Shown: positions 33,829-43,051, counted from the first letter of the stretch. The stretch is DNA of 64,000 nt from Natronohydrobacter thiooxidans (GCF_001884735.1 NZ_MJAP01000034.1:558001-622000); one strand, 5' to 3'. Made by a program: numbers and translations. Notes: a model not told the origin generated them from the letters alone.

Positions 33829-34440
33829 ATGCGCAAAGGCCGGGCTATCTGCTCTGTTCTCGCCCTGTGCCTCTCGGCGCAGAGCAGCGTTGCGCAGGGG
33901 CTGAGCCTGTCGAGCAGTGGCACGACCTCGCGGCTGGACAGTATGCGCGCGGCCAGCCGGGTGATTGACGGGCGGATGTCCGAGCAATATTCCGCCTCGG
34001 CGCGGCTCTTGCCCAATGCGGAAGCGCGAACTGCCGCCGCGCAGGCGGCCATTCCGCGCTATTCCGGCAATTATCGCGGCGCCTATATCGAGGTGGCGCG
34101 GGCGGCGGCGCGCAAGCACAATATCCCCGAGGATCTGTTCCTGCGGCTGGTGCATCAGGAAAGCCGCTGGAACCCGTCTGCGGTGTCGCATAAGGGCGCG
34201 ATCGGGCTGGCGCAGCTGATGCCGGGCACGGCGGAATTGCTGCGTGTCGATCCCAGCGACCCGCAGCAGAATCTCGAAGGTGGCGCGCGCTATCTGCGCA
34301 TGATGTTTGACAAATTCGGCGACTGGAGGCTGGCGCTGGCGGCCTATAATGCCGGTCCCGCCGCGGTCGAGCGGCACAACGGCATTCCGCCTTTCCGCGA
34401 GACGCAGGATTACGTCCGCATCATTCTGGGCACAAGCTGA
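33829..34440 (+). CDS. Lytic transglycosylase, SLT domain
   Basis: 203-residue secreted protein. A signal peptide ([24 protein letters not shown]) is followed by a linker and an SLT/goose-lysozyme-like domain: [20 protein letters not shown] (catalytic Glu, about residue 108), [49 protein letters not shown]. Unlike the two MltB-like enzymes nearby it lacks a peptidoglycan-binding_1 domain. ATG 33829 immediately precedes the signal sequence. Confidence 0.92.
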   Translation: MRKGRAICSVLALCLSAQSSVAQGLSLSSSGTTSRLDSMRAASRVIDGRMSEQYSASARLLPNAEARTAAAQAAIPRYSGNYRGAYIEVARAAARKHNIPEDLFLRLVHQESRWNPSAVSHKGAIGLAQLMPGTAELLRVDPSDPQQNLEGGARYLRMMFDKFGDWRLALAAYNAGPAAVERHNGIPPFRETQDYVRIILGTS

Positions 34441-34506
34441 CATTTGGGCCTTGCACCCGCGGGCGGGCTTTCGCACTCTGACGCGACAACAGCCCCCGGA
34501 GATGAC

Positions 34507-35736
34507 ATGCCCAAGCTGGACCTTGATTTCGTCCGCGCCCAATTCCCCGCCTTTGCTGAACCCAGCCTGCAAGGACAGGCGTTTTTCGAAAATGCAGGCG
34601 GATCCTATACCTGCAAGCCGGTGATTGACCGGCTGATGCGCTATTACCACCAGCGCAAGGTCCAGCCCTATGCGCCTTATGAAGCGTCGCGTCTGGCCGG
34701 GGCAGAGATGGACGAGGCGCGCCTGCGTCTGGCGGCGATGATGGGGGTCGAGACGGATGAGCTGAGTTTCGGCCCCTCGACCACGGCCAATACCTATGTG
34801 CTGGCGCAGGCTTTCGGGGACTGGCTGAAACCGGGGGATGCGATCATCGTCACCGATCAGGACCATGAGGCCAATTCCGGGCCATGGCGGCGTCTGGCCG
34901 CGCGCGGGATCGAGATTCGCGAATGGACCATCGACCCGCTGACCGGGCATCTGGACCCTGAAAGCCTGTGGGGGCTGGTGGATGAGCGGGTGCGGCTGGT
35001 GTGTTTTCCGCATTGCTCGAATGTGGTGGGCGAGATCAATCCGGTGGCCGAGATCTGCACGCGGCTGCGCGGGGCGGGGATCTATTCCTGCGTGGACGGG
35101 GTGTCCTATGCGCCGCATGGGCTGCCGGATGTGGGCGCGCTGGGGGCGGATATCTATCTGTTTTCGGCCTACAAGACCTATGGGCCGCATCAGGGGCTGA
35201 TGGTGATCCGGCGTGCGCTTGGCGAGGCGCTGCCCAATCAGGCGCATTATTTCAACGCCGATGTGCTGTATAAACGCTTCACGCCCGCAGGCCCGGATCA
35301 TGCGCAGATCGCGGCCTGTGCGGGGATGGCGGATTATATCGATGCGCTGCATGGTCATCATTTTCCGCAGGACAAGGCCGATCCGAAAACCCGCGCCGCG
35401 CGGGTGCATGATCTGATGCGGGGCCATGAAACCGCGCTGTTGCAGCCGCTGCTGGATCATCTGGGCGGGCGCAATGATCTGCGGTTGCTGGGACCAACGC
35501 AGGCGGCGGCGCGGGCGCCGACCGTGGCGCTGTCGCATGCGCGCCCGGGTCATGATCTGGCGGCAGCGCTGGCGCCGCTGGGCATCATGGCGGGGGGTGG
35601 CAGTTTCTACGCCAATCGCGCGCTGCAGGGGCAGGGGGTGGACCCGGCGCATGGGGTGCTGCGGGTGTCTTTTGTGCATTACACCCGCCGCGAAGATCTT
35701 GACCAGCTGATATCGGCACTAGATCGCGTCTTGTAA
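34507..35736 (+). CDS. Class V aminotransferase, cysteine desulfurase-like
   Basis: 409-residue PLP enzyme. The pattern FFENAGGSYTCKPVID at the N terminus, FGPSTTANTYVLAQAF, VTDQDHEANSGPWRRLA, CVDGVSYAPHGLPDVGALGAD and the lysine-bearing FSAYKTYGPHQG (about 220-231) places it in the class V/cysteine desulfurase-like group often annotated CsdA-like. A catalytic cysteine loop is not evident at the usual C-terminal site, so desulfurase activity is doubtful; lyase or isomerase roles are possible. ATG 34507 is used. It is 21 bases upstream of the photolyase and probably co-transcribed with it. Confidence 0.85.
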   Translation: MPKLDLDFVRAQFPAFAEPSLQGQAFFENAGGSYTCKPVIDRLMRYYHQRKVQPYAPYEASRLAGAEMDEARLRLAAMMGVETDELSFGPSTTANTYVLAQAFGDWLKPGDAIIVTDQDHEANSGPWRRLAARGIEIREWTIDPLTGHLDPESLWGLVDERVRLVCFPHCSNVVGEINPVAEICTRLRGAGIYSCVDGVSYAPHGLPDVGALGADIYLFSAYKTYGPHQGLMVIRRALGEALPNQAHYFNADVLYKRFTPAGPDHAQIAACAGMADYIDALHGHHFPQDKADPKTRAARVHDLMRGHETALLQPLLDHLGGRNDLRLLGPTQAAARAPTVALSHARPGHDLAAALAPLGIMAGGGSFYANRALQGQGVDPAHGVLRVSFVHYTRREDLDQLISALDRVL

Positions 35737-35757
35737 CAGCAAGCAAGGCGCCGGAAT

Positions 35758-37167
35758 TTGTCTGACACTGCCCCGATCCTGCTCTGGTTCCGGCGCGATC
35801 TGCGCCTGAGCGATCATCCTGCATTCACTGCGGCCGCGGCCTCTGGTCGTCCGGTGATCCCGGTGTTTCTTTGTGATCAGGTTGTCGAGGGGCTGGGGGC
35901 GGCGCCGAAATGGCGGCTGGGCTTGGGGGTCGAGGCATTTGCGCAGCGGCTGGAGGGGATCGGCGCGCGGCTGATCCTGCGGCGCGGCGATGCTCTGGCG
36001 GCGTTGCAGGCGCTGATCGCCGAGACGGGTGCGACGGCGGTCTGGTGGGGGCGGCAATATGACCCCGTGCAGATCGCGCGTGACAAGGCGGTAAAAGCTG
36101 CGCTGACGGCGCAGGGCATTGAGGCGCGCAGCTTTCCCGGTCATCTGCTGTTCGAGCCCTGGGAGGTCGCGACCGGGCAGGGCGGGTTCTATCAGGTCTA
36201 TACGCCCTTCTGGAAGGCGGTGCGCGGGCGCGATGTGGCGGCGCGGCTGCCTGCGCCGGAGGATTTGCGCGTGCCGGAGGCATGGCCGGAAAGCGATGAT
36301 CTGGCCAACTGGGGACTGGGCCGCGCGATGGGTCGGGGGGCGGATGTAGTCGCGCGCTATCTGCATCTCGGGGAAGAGGCCGCGCAGGCGCGGCTGGCGG
36401 GCTTCATGCGCCACGGGATCGAGGGCTATGGGCGCGACCGTGACCGGATGGATCTGGACGCGACTTCGGGCCTGTCGGAGAACCTGACCTATGGCGAGAT
36501 CAGCCCGCTTGCGCTCTGGGAGGCAGGCCAGCGGGCGCTGCAGGGCGGCAAGGCGGGGGCCGAGACCTTCCTCAAGGAGCTGGTCTGGCGCGAATTTGCC
36601 TATCATCTGATCTGGCACACGCCCCATATCACCACGCGGAACTGGCGCGAGGGGTGGGAGGGTTTCCCGTGGCAAAAGGATAACCCCGACAGCCTGCGCT
36701 GGAAACAGGGGCGCACGGGGATCGCGCTGGTGGATGCGGCCATGCGCGAGATCTATGTGACGGGGCGGATGCATAACCGCGCGCGGATGCTGGTGGGCAG
36801 CTACCTGACGAAACATATGCTGACCGACTGGCGCGTGGGGCTGGAGTGGTTTGCGGAATGTCTGGTGGACTGGGATCCGGCGGCCAATGCGATGGGCTGG
36901 CAATGGGTGGCGGGCTGTGGCCCCGATGCGAGCCCCTATTTCCGCATCTTCAACCCCGACACACAGGCTGCGAAATTCGATCCCGAATCCCGCTACCGGC
37001 GGCGCTGGCTGGCGGAACTGTCGGAAGCGCCGCCCGAGAGCGCCTTGCAGTTTTTTGACGCCTGCCCGCGGAAATGGGGTATGAAAAGGGATCAGACCTA
37101 TCCCGCCCCGCTGGTCGATCTGGCCGAGGGTCGAAAGCGGGCGCTGGAGGCTTATCATACCAGATAG
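35758..37167 (+). CDS. phrB: Deoxyribodipyrimidine photolyase
   Basis: 469-residue cryptochrome/photolyase-family enzyme that repairs UV-induced cyclobutane pyrimidine dimers with light. N-terminal antenna domain: ILLWFRRDLRLSDHPAF (about 7-23). FAD-binding domain: LKELVWREFAYHLIWHTP, GRTGIALVDAAMREIYVTGRMHNRARMLV cut here to GRTGIALVDAAMRE (about 320), and NAMGWQWVAGCGPDASPYFRIFNP near the C terminus. The TTG at 35758 gives the normal N terminus MSDTAPILLW. It is followed by cfa after 37 bases. Confidence 0.95.
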   Translation: MSDTAPILLWFRRDLRLSDHPAFTAAAASGRPVIPVFLCDQVVEGLGAAPKWRLGLGVEAFAQRLEGIGARLILRRGDALAALQALIAETGATAVWWGRQYDPVQIARDKAVKAALTAQGIEARSFPGHLLFEPWEVATGQGGFYQVYTPFWKAVRGRDVAARLPAPEDLRVPEAWPESDDLANWGLGRAMGRGADVVARYLHLGEEAAQARLAGFMRHGIEGYGRDRDRMDLDATSGLSENLTYGEISPLALWEAGQRALQGGKAGAETFLKELVWREFAYHLIWHTPHITTRNWREGWEGFPWQKDNPDSLRWKQGRTGIALVDAAMREIYVTGRMHNRARMLVGSYLTKHMLTDWRVGLEWFAECLVDWDPAANAMGWQWVAGCGPDASPYFRIFNPDTQAAKFDPESRYRRRWLAELSEAPPESALQFFDACPRKWGMKRDQTYPAPLVDLAEGRKRALEAYHTR

Positions 37168-37204
37168 TCAGGCCCGAAAGGGTCGCAACAGGGACCAGAG
37201 ACTG

Positions 37205-38455
37205 ATGACAGACACAGCGCAGCCGCCACAGATGATGGCAGGGATCCTGACCTCGCTGAGTGGTCAGCAGGCGCTGCCGCGCTATTTCACGCAAGCTTTC
37301 GCGCGGGCGGAACGGCTGAACCGGGGGCGGCTGGATATCGTGCTGCCCGATGGGCGGCGCTTCCGGGCGGAAGGGGCCGCAGCGGGGCATGCGGCGGAAT
37401 TGCATGTGCATGACCCCGACCTCTTCGCGCGGCTGATCCGCGAGGGGGATGTGGGTTTTGCCGAATCCTATATGGAGGGCGGCTGGTCCACGCCCGATCT
37501 GCAAGCCTTCATGGATCTGGTCACTGACGACAACCCGTCGGTCTATGACGCGGCGGTGGGCATGCGGATCATGCGCGCGCTGGAGCGGCTGCGCCACGCA
37601 TGGCGCGCGAATTCAAGGGCGCAGGCGCGCAGGAATATCAGCTATCATTATGATCTGGGGAATGATTTCTACGGGTTATGGCTGGATGAGAGCATGACCT
37701 ATTCCTCGGGCATCTTCACCACCGGCAACGAGACGCTGGAGGCCGCGCAAGCGGCGAAATATGCCGCGATGGTGGACCGGATGGGAGTGAGGCCGGGCGA
37801 TCATGTGTTGGAAATCGGCTGCGGCTGGGGGGGATTTGCGGAATATGCCGCCGCCCGGCGCGGCCTGCGAGTGACGGGGCTGACCATCAGCCGGGCGCAG
37901 CACGATTACGCAGTTGCCCGCATGGCGCGGCTGGGGCTGTCGGATCGGGTTGAAATCCGCCTGCAGGATTACCGCGACACCGAAGGGCAGTTCGACGGGA
38001 TCGCCTCGATCGAGATGTTCGAGGCGGTGGGCGAAAAATACTGGCCGCGCTATTTCCGGGCGGTCCGGGAGCGGCTGAAACCCGGCGCGAAAGCGGTGAT
38101 CCAGATCATCATGGTGCCGGATGCGCGCTTCAGCTTCTACCGAAAGCATGTTGATTTCATACAGAAATACATCTTCCCCGGTGGCATGCTGGGCGCGCCC
38201 GGCCCGGTGCGCCGCGTGGCCGAGGCGCAGGGGTTGCGCTATGTCTGCACCCATGATTTCGGGGCAAGTTACAGCGAGACCCTGCGCCGCTGGAATGCGA
38301 GATTTCAGGCCCGCTGGCCAGAGATCGCAGCACTTGGTTATGATCTGCGCTTCAAGCGGATGTGGGAGTTTTACCTGACCTCTTGCGCCGGGGCTTTTGC
38401 GAGCGGCAGTTGTGATGTCACGCAACTGGTGTTGCAACATCCCGACACTGCGTGA
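37205..38455 (+). CDS. cfa: Cyclopropane-fatty-acyl-phospholipid synthase
   Basis: 416-residue methyltransferase that adds a methylene group from SAM across double bonds of membrane phospholipid acyl chains. Features: FAESYMEGGWSTPDLQAFMD (about 81-100), ISYHYDLGNDFYGLWLDESMTYSSG cut here to YHYDLGNDFYGLWL (about 143), SAM motif VLEIGCGWGGFAEYAA (about 200-215), and IEMFEAVGEKYWPRYF. A photolyase-cfa pair also belongs to the singlet-oxygen sigma-E response of Rhodobacter sphaeroides; I did not find a convincing sigma-E promoter here. Confidence 0.95.
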   Translation: MTDTAQPPQMMAGILTSLSGQQALPRYFTQAFARAERLNRGRLDIVLPDGRRFRAEGAAAGHAAELHVHDPDLFARLIREGDVGFAESYMEGGWSTPDLQAFMDLVTDDNPSVYDAAVGMRIMRALERLRHAWRANSRAQARRNISYHYDLGNDFYGLWLDESMTYSSGIFTTGNETLEAAQAAKYAAMVDRMGVRPGDHVLEIGCGWGGFAEYAAARRGLRVTGLTISRAQHDYAVARMARLGLSDRVEIRLQDYRDTEGQFDGIASIEMFEAVGEKYWPRYFRAVRERLKPGAKAVIQIIMVPDARFSFYRKHVDFIQKYIFPGGMLGAPGPVRRVAEAQGLRYVCTHDFGASYSETLRRWNARFQARWPEIAALGYDLRFKRMWEFYLTSCAGAFASGSCDVTQLVLQHPDTA

Positions 38456-38545
38456 GCCCCGACGCCGCTTGCGGGTCTGGTGAATTGCGCAAAGCCCGGC
38501 GCGGGGCTATCCTCTGGCCAGAGCAGACAAGAACAAAGGCCAGAC

Positions 38546-39007
38546 ATGCCCACCCTGACCCGCCTCGCCGCCATGGTGCTTTTCGGCGCGCTGACCTATT
38601 TTCTTGGCCTGCGCTACCAGCTTCTGTTTGACGATCCGCCCCGATCGCTGATGGCGGGCAGCCTGTTTCTGGCCGTGGTCGCGGGGTTTGTGGGCTGGTC
38701 CTTTGTCGGGCCGCGCATTGGCCGCTCTTATCTCCGTGCCTTCACCGTGGTCATTCAGGGCTATCTGGCGACGCTGCTTCTGGCGCTGTTTCTCTATGGG
38801 TTCTACGACGCGTTCACCCAAGGTTATGCCATGCGCTACAAGGATTTCGGTGATGCGTTTCAGGGGGTGATAGGGGTCGCCATCGCGCATGTGACGCGGA
38901 TGCTGGATCGAGATTTCATGGTGCTTCTGGGGGGGATTTCCGTGATCATCACGCTGGTCGTGACCACAGTCTTTCGCGTCGCAGAAGCACGGCGGACCGA
39001 ATATTGA
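38546..39007 (+). CDS. trgA: TrgA family membrane protein (tellurite resistance)
   Basis: 153-residue membrane protein with about four hydrophobic helices (about 5-22, 32-52, 66-88, 123-143). Sequence and pairing with a NUDIX gene match TrgA of Rhodobacter sphaeroides, where trgAB contributes to tellurite resistance; the mechanism is not established. Its stop overlaps the trgB TTG start by four bases (TTGA). Confidence 0.82.
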   Translation: MPTLTRLAAMVLFGALTYFLGLRYQLLFDDPPRSLMAGSLFLAVVAGFVGWSFVGPRIGRSYLRAFTVVIQGYLATLLLALFLYGFYDAFTQGYAMRYKDFGDAFQGVIGVAIAHVTRMLDRDFMVLLGGISVIITLVVTTVFRVAEARRTEY

Positions 39008-40128
39008 GCAACGCGGTCTTTCTGTCCGGCCCTTGGGTTGCGCCGCAGATGCTGGCGCTATTGGGGATGTCCGGTGCGCCCGCTCGCATGGTCGATTTGC
39101 CCGATCACCGGCTATGCGCGCCGGTTGCGGGGATGCCGGTGCTGGTTTCCGCGCCCGCTGCGGCTGTTTCCGGCGCGGTTTACCGGCTGGACGCCCGAGG
39201 AGCCGCGCGGCTCGCCGCATTGCAGGCGCTGTTCGGGGCCGAGCCTGTGCCTTGCGCTCTGGGGGATTGCGATACGGTTACGATTTTTCGCCGCGAGGCT
39301 TTGGGGTGCTTGAAACCTGACTGGCCCGGTCCTGACTGGCCCGATGCTGACTGGTCAGAGGCGCGCGCAGAGATCCTGATGGCGGCCTGCGCGGAAATGG
39401 TGCTGCTCTCGGAAACCCATCCGCCAGAGGCATTGCAGGCCCGCTGGCCCATGGCGCTGTCGCATGCGGCCTCTGTCCGGCGCGGCGGGGCCGAGGACGC
39501 CCCGGCCACCCTGCGCCGCGACTGGACGCGCGCGGATGTGACGCTGGAGACGCCGCGCCAGCCCTATGCCTGGTATTTCGGCGTGCGCGAGGATGATCTG
39601 CGCTTCCGGCGTTTCGATGACAGCCTGTCGGATGTGGTCAAGCGCGCGGGGTTCGTGATGAGCGATGCTGTGACCGTGCTGCCCTATGATCCGCAACGCG
39701 ACCGGGTGATGCTGGTCGAGCAGTTCCGTTTCGGCCCCTGGCTGCGCGGGGTGCAGAACCCGTGGTCACTGGAGCCGATTGCCGGGCGTGTGGACCCGTT
39801 CGAGACCCCCGATGCGGCGGCATTGCGCGAGGCGCAGGAAGAGACCGGGCTCGCGCTGGAGACGGATCGGCTGGTCGCAGTGGGCCGGGCCTATCCCTCG
39901 CCCGGAGCGATCACCGAATATCTGTATCACTATGTCGCGCTCTGCGACCTGCCGGACGGGTCCGAGGGCGTTTCGGGGCTGGAGACCGAGGCCGAGGATA
40001 TCCGCAGCCATGTGATCAGTTTCGACCGGCTGATGGATCTGGTCAGAAACGGCGAGGCGCAGAACGGCCCCTTGGTGCTGACGGCATGGTGGCTGGCCGC
40101 GCATCGCGAAGGGCTGCGGGCGGGGTGA
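39004..40128 (+). CDS. trgB: NUDIX hydrolase TrgB (tellurite resistance)
   Basis: 374-residue protein with two parts: an N-terminal gamma-glutamyl-cyclotransferase-like half (VFLSGPWVAPQMLALLGM..., about 1-100) and a C-terminal NUDIX domain with the Nudix box GRVDPFETPDAAALREAQEETGL (about 260-282; only key residues G, E, REAQEE matter). It resembles ADP-ribose/nucleoside-diphosphate-sugar pyrophosphatases, and the layout is that of TrgB. The TTG start at 39004 gives coupling to trgA. It is convergent with the threonine aldolase gene, 16 bases apart. Confidence 0.85.
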   Translation: MSNAVFLSGPWVAPQMLALLGMSGAPARMVDLPDHRLCAPVAGMPVLVSAPAAAVSGAVYRLDARGAARLAALQALFGAEPVPCALGDCDTVTIFRREALGCLKPDWPGPDWPDADWSEARAEILMAACAEMVLLSETHPPEALQARWPMALSHAASVRRGGAEDAPATLRRDWTRADVTLETPRQPYAWYFGVREDDLRFRRFDDSLSDVVKRAGFVMSDAVTVLPYDPQRDRVMLVEQFRFGPWLRGVQNPWSLEPIAGRVDPFETPDAAALREAQEETGLALETDRLVAVGRAYPSPGAITEYLYHYVALCDLPDGSEGVSGLETEAEDIRSHVISFDRLMDLVRNGEAQNGPLVLTAWWLAAHREGLRAG

Positions 40129-40144
40129 GGGGCTGCGAGTGCGG

Positions 40145-41194
40145 TCATTCCAGCAGGCTCAGGAACTGGTCCACATCTTCGGCGCGGGTGGACCAGCTCG
40201 TGACCAGCCGGGCCGAGACCGTCTCGGGGTCATTCTGGTGATCCGGCCAGAGGAAATATTGCGCGCCAGCCGCTTGCAGCCGTGCATGAGTGTCGCGCGG
40301 AAGCGTGGCAAAGAGCATATTGCCCCCGCGCGGGAACATCAGCCGCCCCGCCAGACCTGCCTCCAGCCGCGCGGCCATTTCATTGGCGTGATGTGCGAGG
40401 TCGCGCCACAATCCGGCTTCGATCCATGCCAGCATCTGCGCCGACAGGAAGCGGTGCTTCGACCACAGATGCCCCGCGCGTTTGCGGCGCAGCTGCGCTT
40501 CCCAGTAGCGGGCGGGGTCGAAGAAGATCACCGCCTCGACCCCCATCAGCCCGTTTTTCGTGCCGCCCAGCACCAGAACATCGACGCCCGCGCGCCATGA
40601 CATCTCGGCAGGCGTGCAGCCCTCGGCGACCAGCGCATTGACAAAACGCGCGCCGTCCAGATGCACGGGCAGGCCGTGGTCATGGGCGATCTGCGCCAGT
40701 TCGGTGATCTCTGCCACGGAATAGCGCGTGCCGCATTCGGTCAGGTTGGTCAGGCTGAGGGCGGCGGGCTGCACCGCATGCACGACCCCATGCCCGGAGC
40801 GTGTGAGCGTGTCGCGCAAGGCCTGCGCGTCGATCTTGCCATCGGGGCCGGTGACATGCACCAGCTTCGCGCCGCCAGTGTAGAATTCGGGCGCGCCGCA
40901 TTCATCGACCTCGATATGGGCCAGATCCTGACAATAGATCGCCCCCCAGGGCGGGCAGAGCGTGGCCAGCGCCAGCGCATTCGCCGCCGTGCCGGTCGTG
41001 ACCAGCATGACCTCGGCCTGAGGCGCCTCGAACAGATCGCGGATGCGCGCGCGCAGGGTGTCCATCAGCGGGTCGGTGCCATAGCCCGAGGCATAGCCTT
41101 CATTGGCGCGGGTGATCGCGTCGAGGATGGGGCCGGGCAGGCCGGAGGTGTTGTCAGAGGCAAAATACATGCGCGGCACGCTGTCGCGAGCCAT
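40145..41194 (-). CDS. Low-specificity L-threonine aldolase
   Basis: 349-residue PLP enzyme cleaving threonine or allo-threonine to glycine and acetaldehyde. Features: MYFASDNTSGLPGPILDAI near the N terminus, VTTGTAANALALATL (about 66-80), HIEVDECGAPEFYTGGAKL, LPVHLDGARFVNALVA and the PLP-lysine block VLVLGGTKNGLMGVEAV (about 222-238). ATG 41194 is used; ATG 41170 (MYFASDNT) is an equally reasonable start. The open frame further upstream is antisense to nearby genes. Confidence 0.9.
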   Translation of the reverse strand: MARDSVPRMYFASDNTSGLPGPILDAITRANEGYASGYGTDPLMDTLRARIRDLFEAPQAEVMLVTTGTAANALALATLCPPWGAIYCQDLAHIEVDECGAPEFYTGGAKLVHVTGPDGKIDAQALRDTLTRSGHGVVHAVQPAALSLTNLTECGTRYSVAEITELAQIAHDHGLPVHLDGARFVNALVAEGCTPAEMSWRAGVDVLVLGGTKNGLMGVEAVIFFDPARYWEAQLRRKRAGHLWSKHRFLSAQMLAWIEAGLWRDLAHHANEMAARLEAGLAGRLMFPRGGNMLFATLPRDTHARLQAAGAQYFLWPDHQNDPETVSARLVTSWSTRAEDVDQFLSLLE

Positions 41195-41269
41195 GATTGA
41201 TGTCAAGGGGGGCGGCTTGACAGGACAGGGGGCAGAGCGCATATCCCAAGCAACACAGGAGATAGGCCC

Positions 41270-41827
41270 ATGTTCATCCAGACGGAATCGACCCCCAACC
41301 CGGCCACGCTGAAATTCCTGCCCGGTCAGGATGTGCTGGGGCTTGGCACGGCGGATTTCCCGAATGCGGATGCGGCAGCCGCGTCGCCGCTGGCGCGTAG
41401 GCTGTTTCAGGTCGCGGGTGTGACCGGCGTGTTTCTGGGCAGCGATTTCATCACTGTCACCAAAAGCGATGATGCGGAATGGCAGCATCTGAAGCCCGAG
41501 ATCCTTGGCGCGATCATGGAGCATTTCCAGTCCGGCGCGCGCGCCATCGAGGGTGAGGCCGAGGCGGGACATGCCACCCATGACGGACCGGATGCCGAGA
41601 TCGTGAGCCAGATCAAGGAACTGCTGGACAGTCGCGTGCGCCCGGCTGTGGCGCAGGATGGCGGCGATATCACCTTCCACGGGTTCGAGCGTGGCGTGGT
41701 CTATCTGCATATGAAAGGCGCCTGCGCGGGCTGTCCTTCCTCGACCATGACGCTGAAAATGGGGATCGAGAATCTGCTGCGCCATTATATCCCCGAAGTG
41801 ACCGAGGTGCGGCCGGTTGCCGTCTGA
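41270..41827 (+). CDS. NFU-type Fe-S cluster carrier protein
   Basis: 185-residue protein with an N-terminal Nfu_N domain (MFIQTESTPNPATLKFLPGQ, about 1-20) and a C-terminal NifU-like domain with the cluster-binding CAGC motif in MKGACAGCPSSTMTLKMGIENLL (about 147-169). It acts as a late-stage Fe-S carrier that passes clusters to apoproteins. Its 3' end overlaps tsaB by 11 bases, so nfu-tsaB-rimI are likely one operon. Confidence 0.92.
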   Translation: MFIQTESTPNPATLKFLPGQDVLGLGTADFPNADAAAASPLARRLFQVAGVTGVFLGSDFITVTKSDDAEWQHLKPEILGAIMEHFQSGARAIEGEAEAGHATHDGPDAEIVSQIKELLDSRVRPAVAQDGGDITFHGFERGVVYLHMKGACAGCPSSTMTLKMGIENLLRHYIPEVTEVRPVAV

Positions 41828-42464
41828 TCGCCTGATCCTTGGCTTTGACACATCGGCCGCGCATTGCGCGGCCGCTCTTCTGTCGGGCGATACGGTGCTG
41901 GCCTGCGCGCATGACGAGATGGCGCGGGGACAGGCGGAGGCATTGGTGCCGATGCTGGAGCAGGTCTTGCGCGCGAGCGGCGTGGCATGGGGCGATCTGG
42001 ACGCGCTGGCCGTGGGCGTCGGGCCGGGCAATTTCACCGGCATCCGCATTTCGGTGGCGACCGCGCGCGGGCTGGCGCTGGCGCTCGGCATCCCGGCGGT
42101 TGGCGTGTCGGTTTTCGAGGCGCGCGCCTGCGGGCTGCCGCGCCCGCTGGTCGTGGTTGAGGATGCCCGGCGCGGGGAGGTCTATCTACAAGGGTTTGGT
42201 GCCGGGCCGGAGGCGCCCTGTCTGCGCCCGCTTGCCGGGATCGCGCTGGCCCCCGGAACCCCCGTCACCGGCAGCGGCGTGCAGGCCATTGCCATGACGG
42301 GCGAGGTTTCGATCCTGCCGCCGCGCTATCCGCTGGCCGAAGCCATCGCCCGCGCCGGGGCGCAGAAGCTGGGTTCAGACCCGCTGCCGCGCCCGGCGCC
42401 GCTCTATATCCGCGCGGCGGATGCGGCCCCCTCTCCGGAGCAGCCGCCCGCGTTGCTGCCATGA
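41817..42464 (+). CDS. tsaB: tRNA threonylcarbamoyladenosine biosynthesis protein TsaB
   Basis: 215-residue partner of TsaD in t6A synthesis. ILGFDTSAAHCAAALL (about 7-22), ALAVGVGPGNFTGIRISVATARGLALAL cut here to VGPGNFTGIRISVATARG (about 67-84) and ARRGEVYLQGFG are family signatures. The TTG start at 41817 gives MPSDRLILGFDTS and an overlap with the NFU gene; its end overlaps rimI by four bases (ATGA). The tsaB-rimI pairing is common in bacteria. Confidence 0.92.
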   Translation: MPSDRLILGFDTSAAHCAAALLSGDTVLACAHDEMARGQAEALVPMLEQVLRASGVAWGDLDALAVGVGPGNFTGIRISVATARGLALALGIPAVGVSVFEARACGLPRPLVVVEDARRGEVYLQGFGAGPEAPCLRPLAGIALAPGTPVTGSGVQAIAMTGEVSILPPRYPLAEAIARAGAQKLGSDPLPRPAPLYIRAADAAPSPEQPPALLP

Positions 42465-42898
42465 GCCCGGCGCAACTGGCAGAGCTGCACCGGCGCTGCT
42501 TTGCCATGCCGCCGCCCTGGTCCGAGGCGGATTTCGCAGGCTTTCTGACCGATCCGCAATGCCGCCTGATTATGCGCGGGGATGGGTCCGTCATTCAGGC
42601 ATTCGCGCTGTTTCGAATCGTGCTGGACGAGGCGGAATTGCTGACCCTTGCCACCCAGCCCGAGGCGCGCCGCAAGGGGCTTGCCCGCGCGGTTCTGCAA
42701 GAGGGGCTGGCCCTTGCATATGCCGCCGGTGCGCGGATCTGCTATCTGGAGGTGGCGGAGAGTAATCTGCCTGCGATTGCGCTCTACACAGGCGCGGGTT
42801 TTGTACGGGCGGGGCTGCGGCGCGGCTATTACCATGCGCCGGGGCGGCCGCCCATGGATGCGCTGGTTTTTCGGGCAGTGCTGGACGCGGCGGAATGA
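42461..42898 (+). CDS. rimI: Ribosomal-protein-alanine N-acetyltransferase RimI
   Basis: 145-residue GNAT enzyme that acetylates the N-terminal alanine of ribosomal protein S18. LAELHRRCFAMPPPWSEADFAGFL (about 5-28) and the acetyl-CoA motif LLTLATQPEARRKGLARAVL (about 60-79), followed by ICYLEVAESNLPAIALYTGAGF and RRGYYHAPG, are characteristic. Coupled to tsaB by ATGA. Confidence 0.92.
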   Translation: MSPAQLAELHRRCFAMPPPWSEADFAGFLTDPQCRLIMRGDGSVIQAFALFRIVLDEAELLTLATQPEARRKGLARAVLQEGLALAYAAGARICYLEVAESNLPAIALYTGAGFVRAGLRRGYYHAPGRPPMDALVFRAVLDAAE

Positions 42899-42937
42899 GC
42901 TTGTCTCAGAACCCGGACAATACACGCGAATTTGCTG

Positions 42938-42953
42938 TTGACCACTTGATCAA
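42938..42953. promoter_or_regulatory. Candidate operator TTGACCACTTGATCAA upstream of BMP operon
   Basis: TTGA and TCAA arms flank eight bases, and the right half is itself the palindrome TTGATCAA. It lies about 100 bases upstream of the nucleoside-type binding protein gene, in an AT-richer stretch. It could be a regulator site or contain the -35 element (TTGACC). The binding protein is not known. Confidence 0.4.
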
Positions 42954-43051
42954 ATGCAGGGTTAATCGGGGCAATCGCGCGCTGTGGAACAGTGCCGAAA
43001 CCCGCCTCTGGCACCAGATTCGTGCCATAGGCCCAACAGGAGTAAACCCGC

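Noticed and set aside
33673-35679. 668-codon open frame on the - strand
   Set aside because: Antisense to the transglycosylase and aminotransferase genes, with Arg/His/Gln-rich composition typical of a shadow frame.
35701-35757. Sigma-E-type promoter before the photolyase
   Set aside because: No convincing TGATC/-10 pair was found by eye, so regulation by singlet oxygen is only suggested, not annotated.
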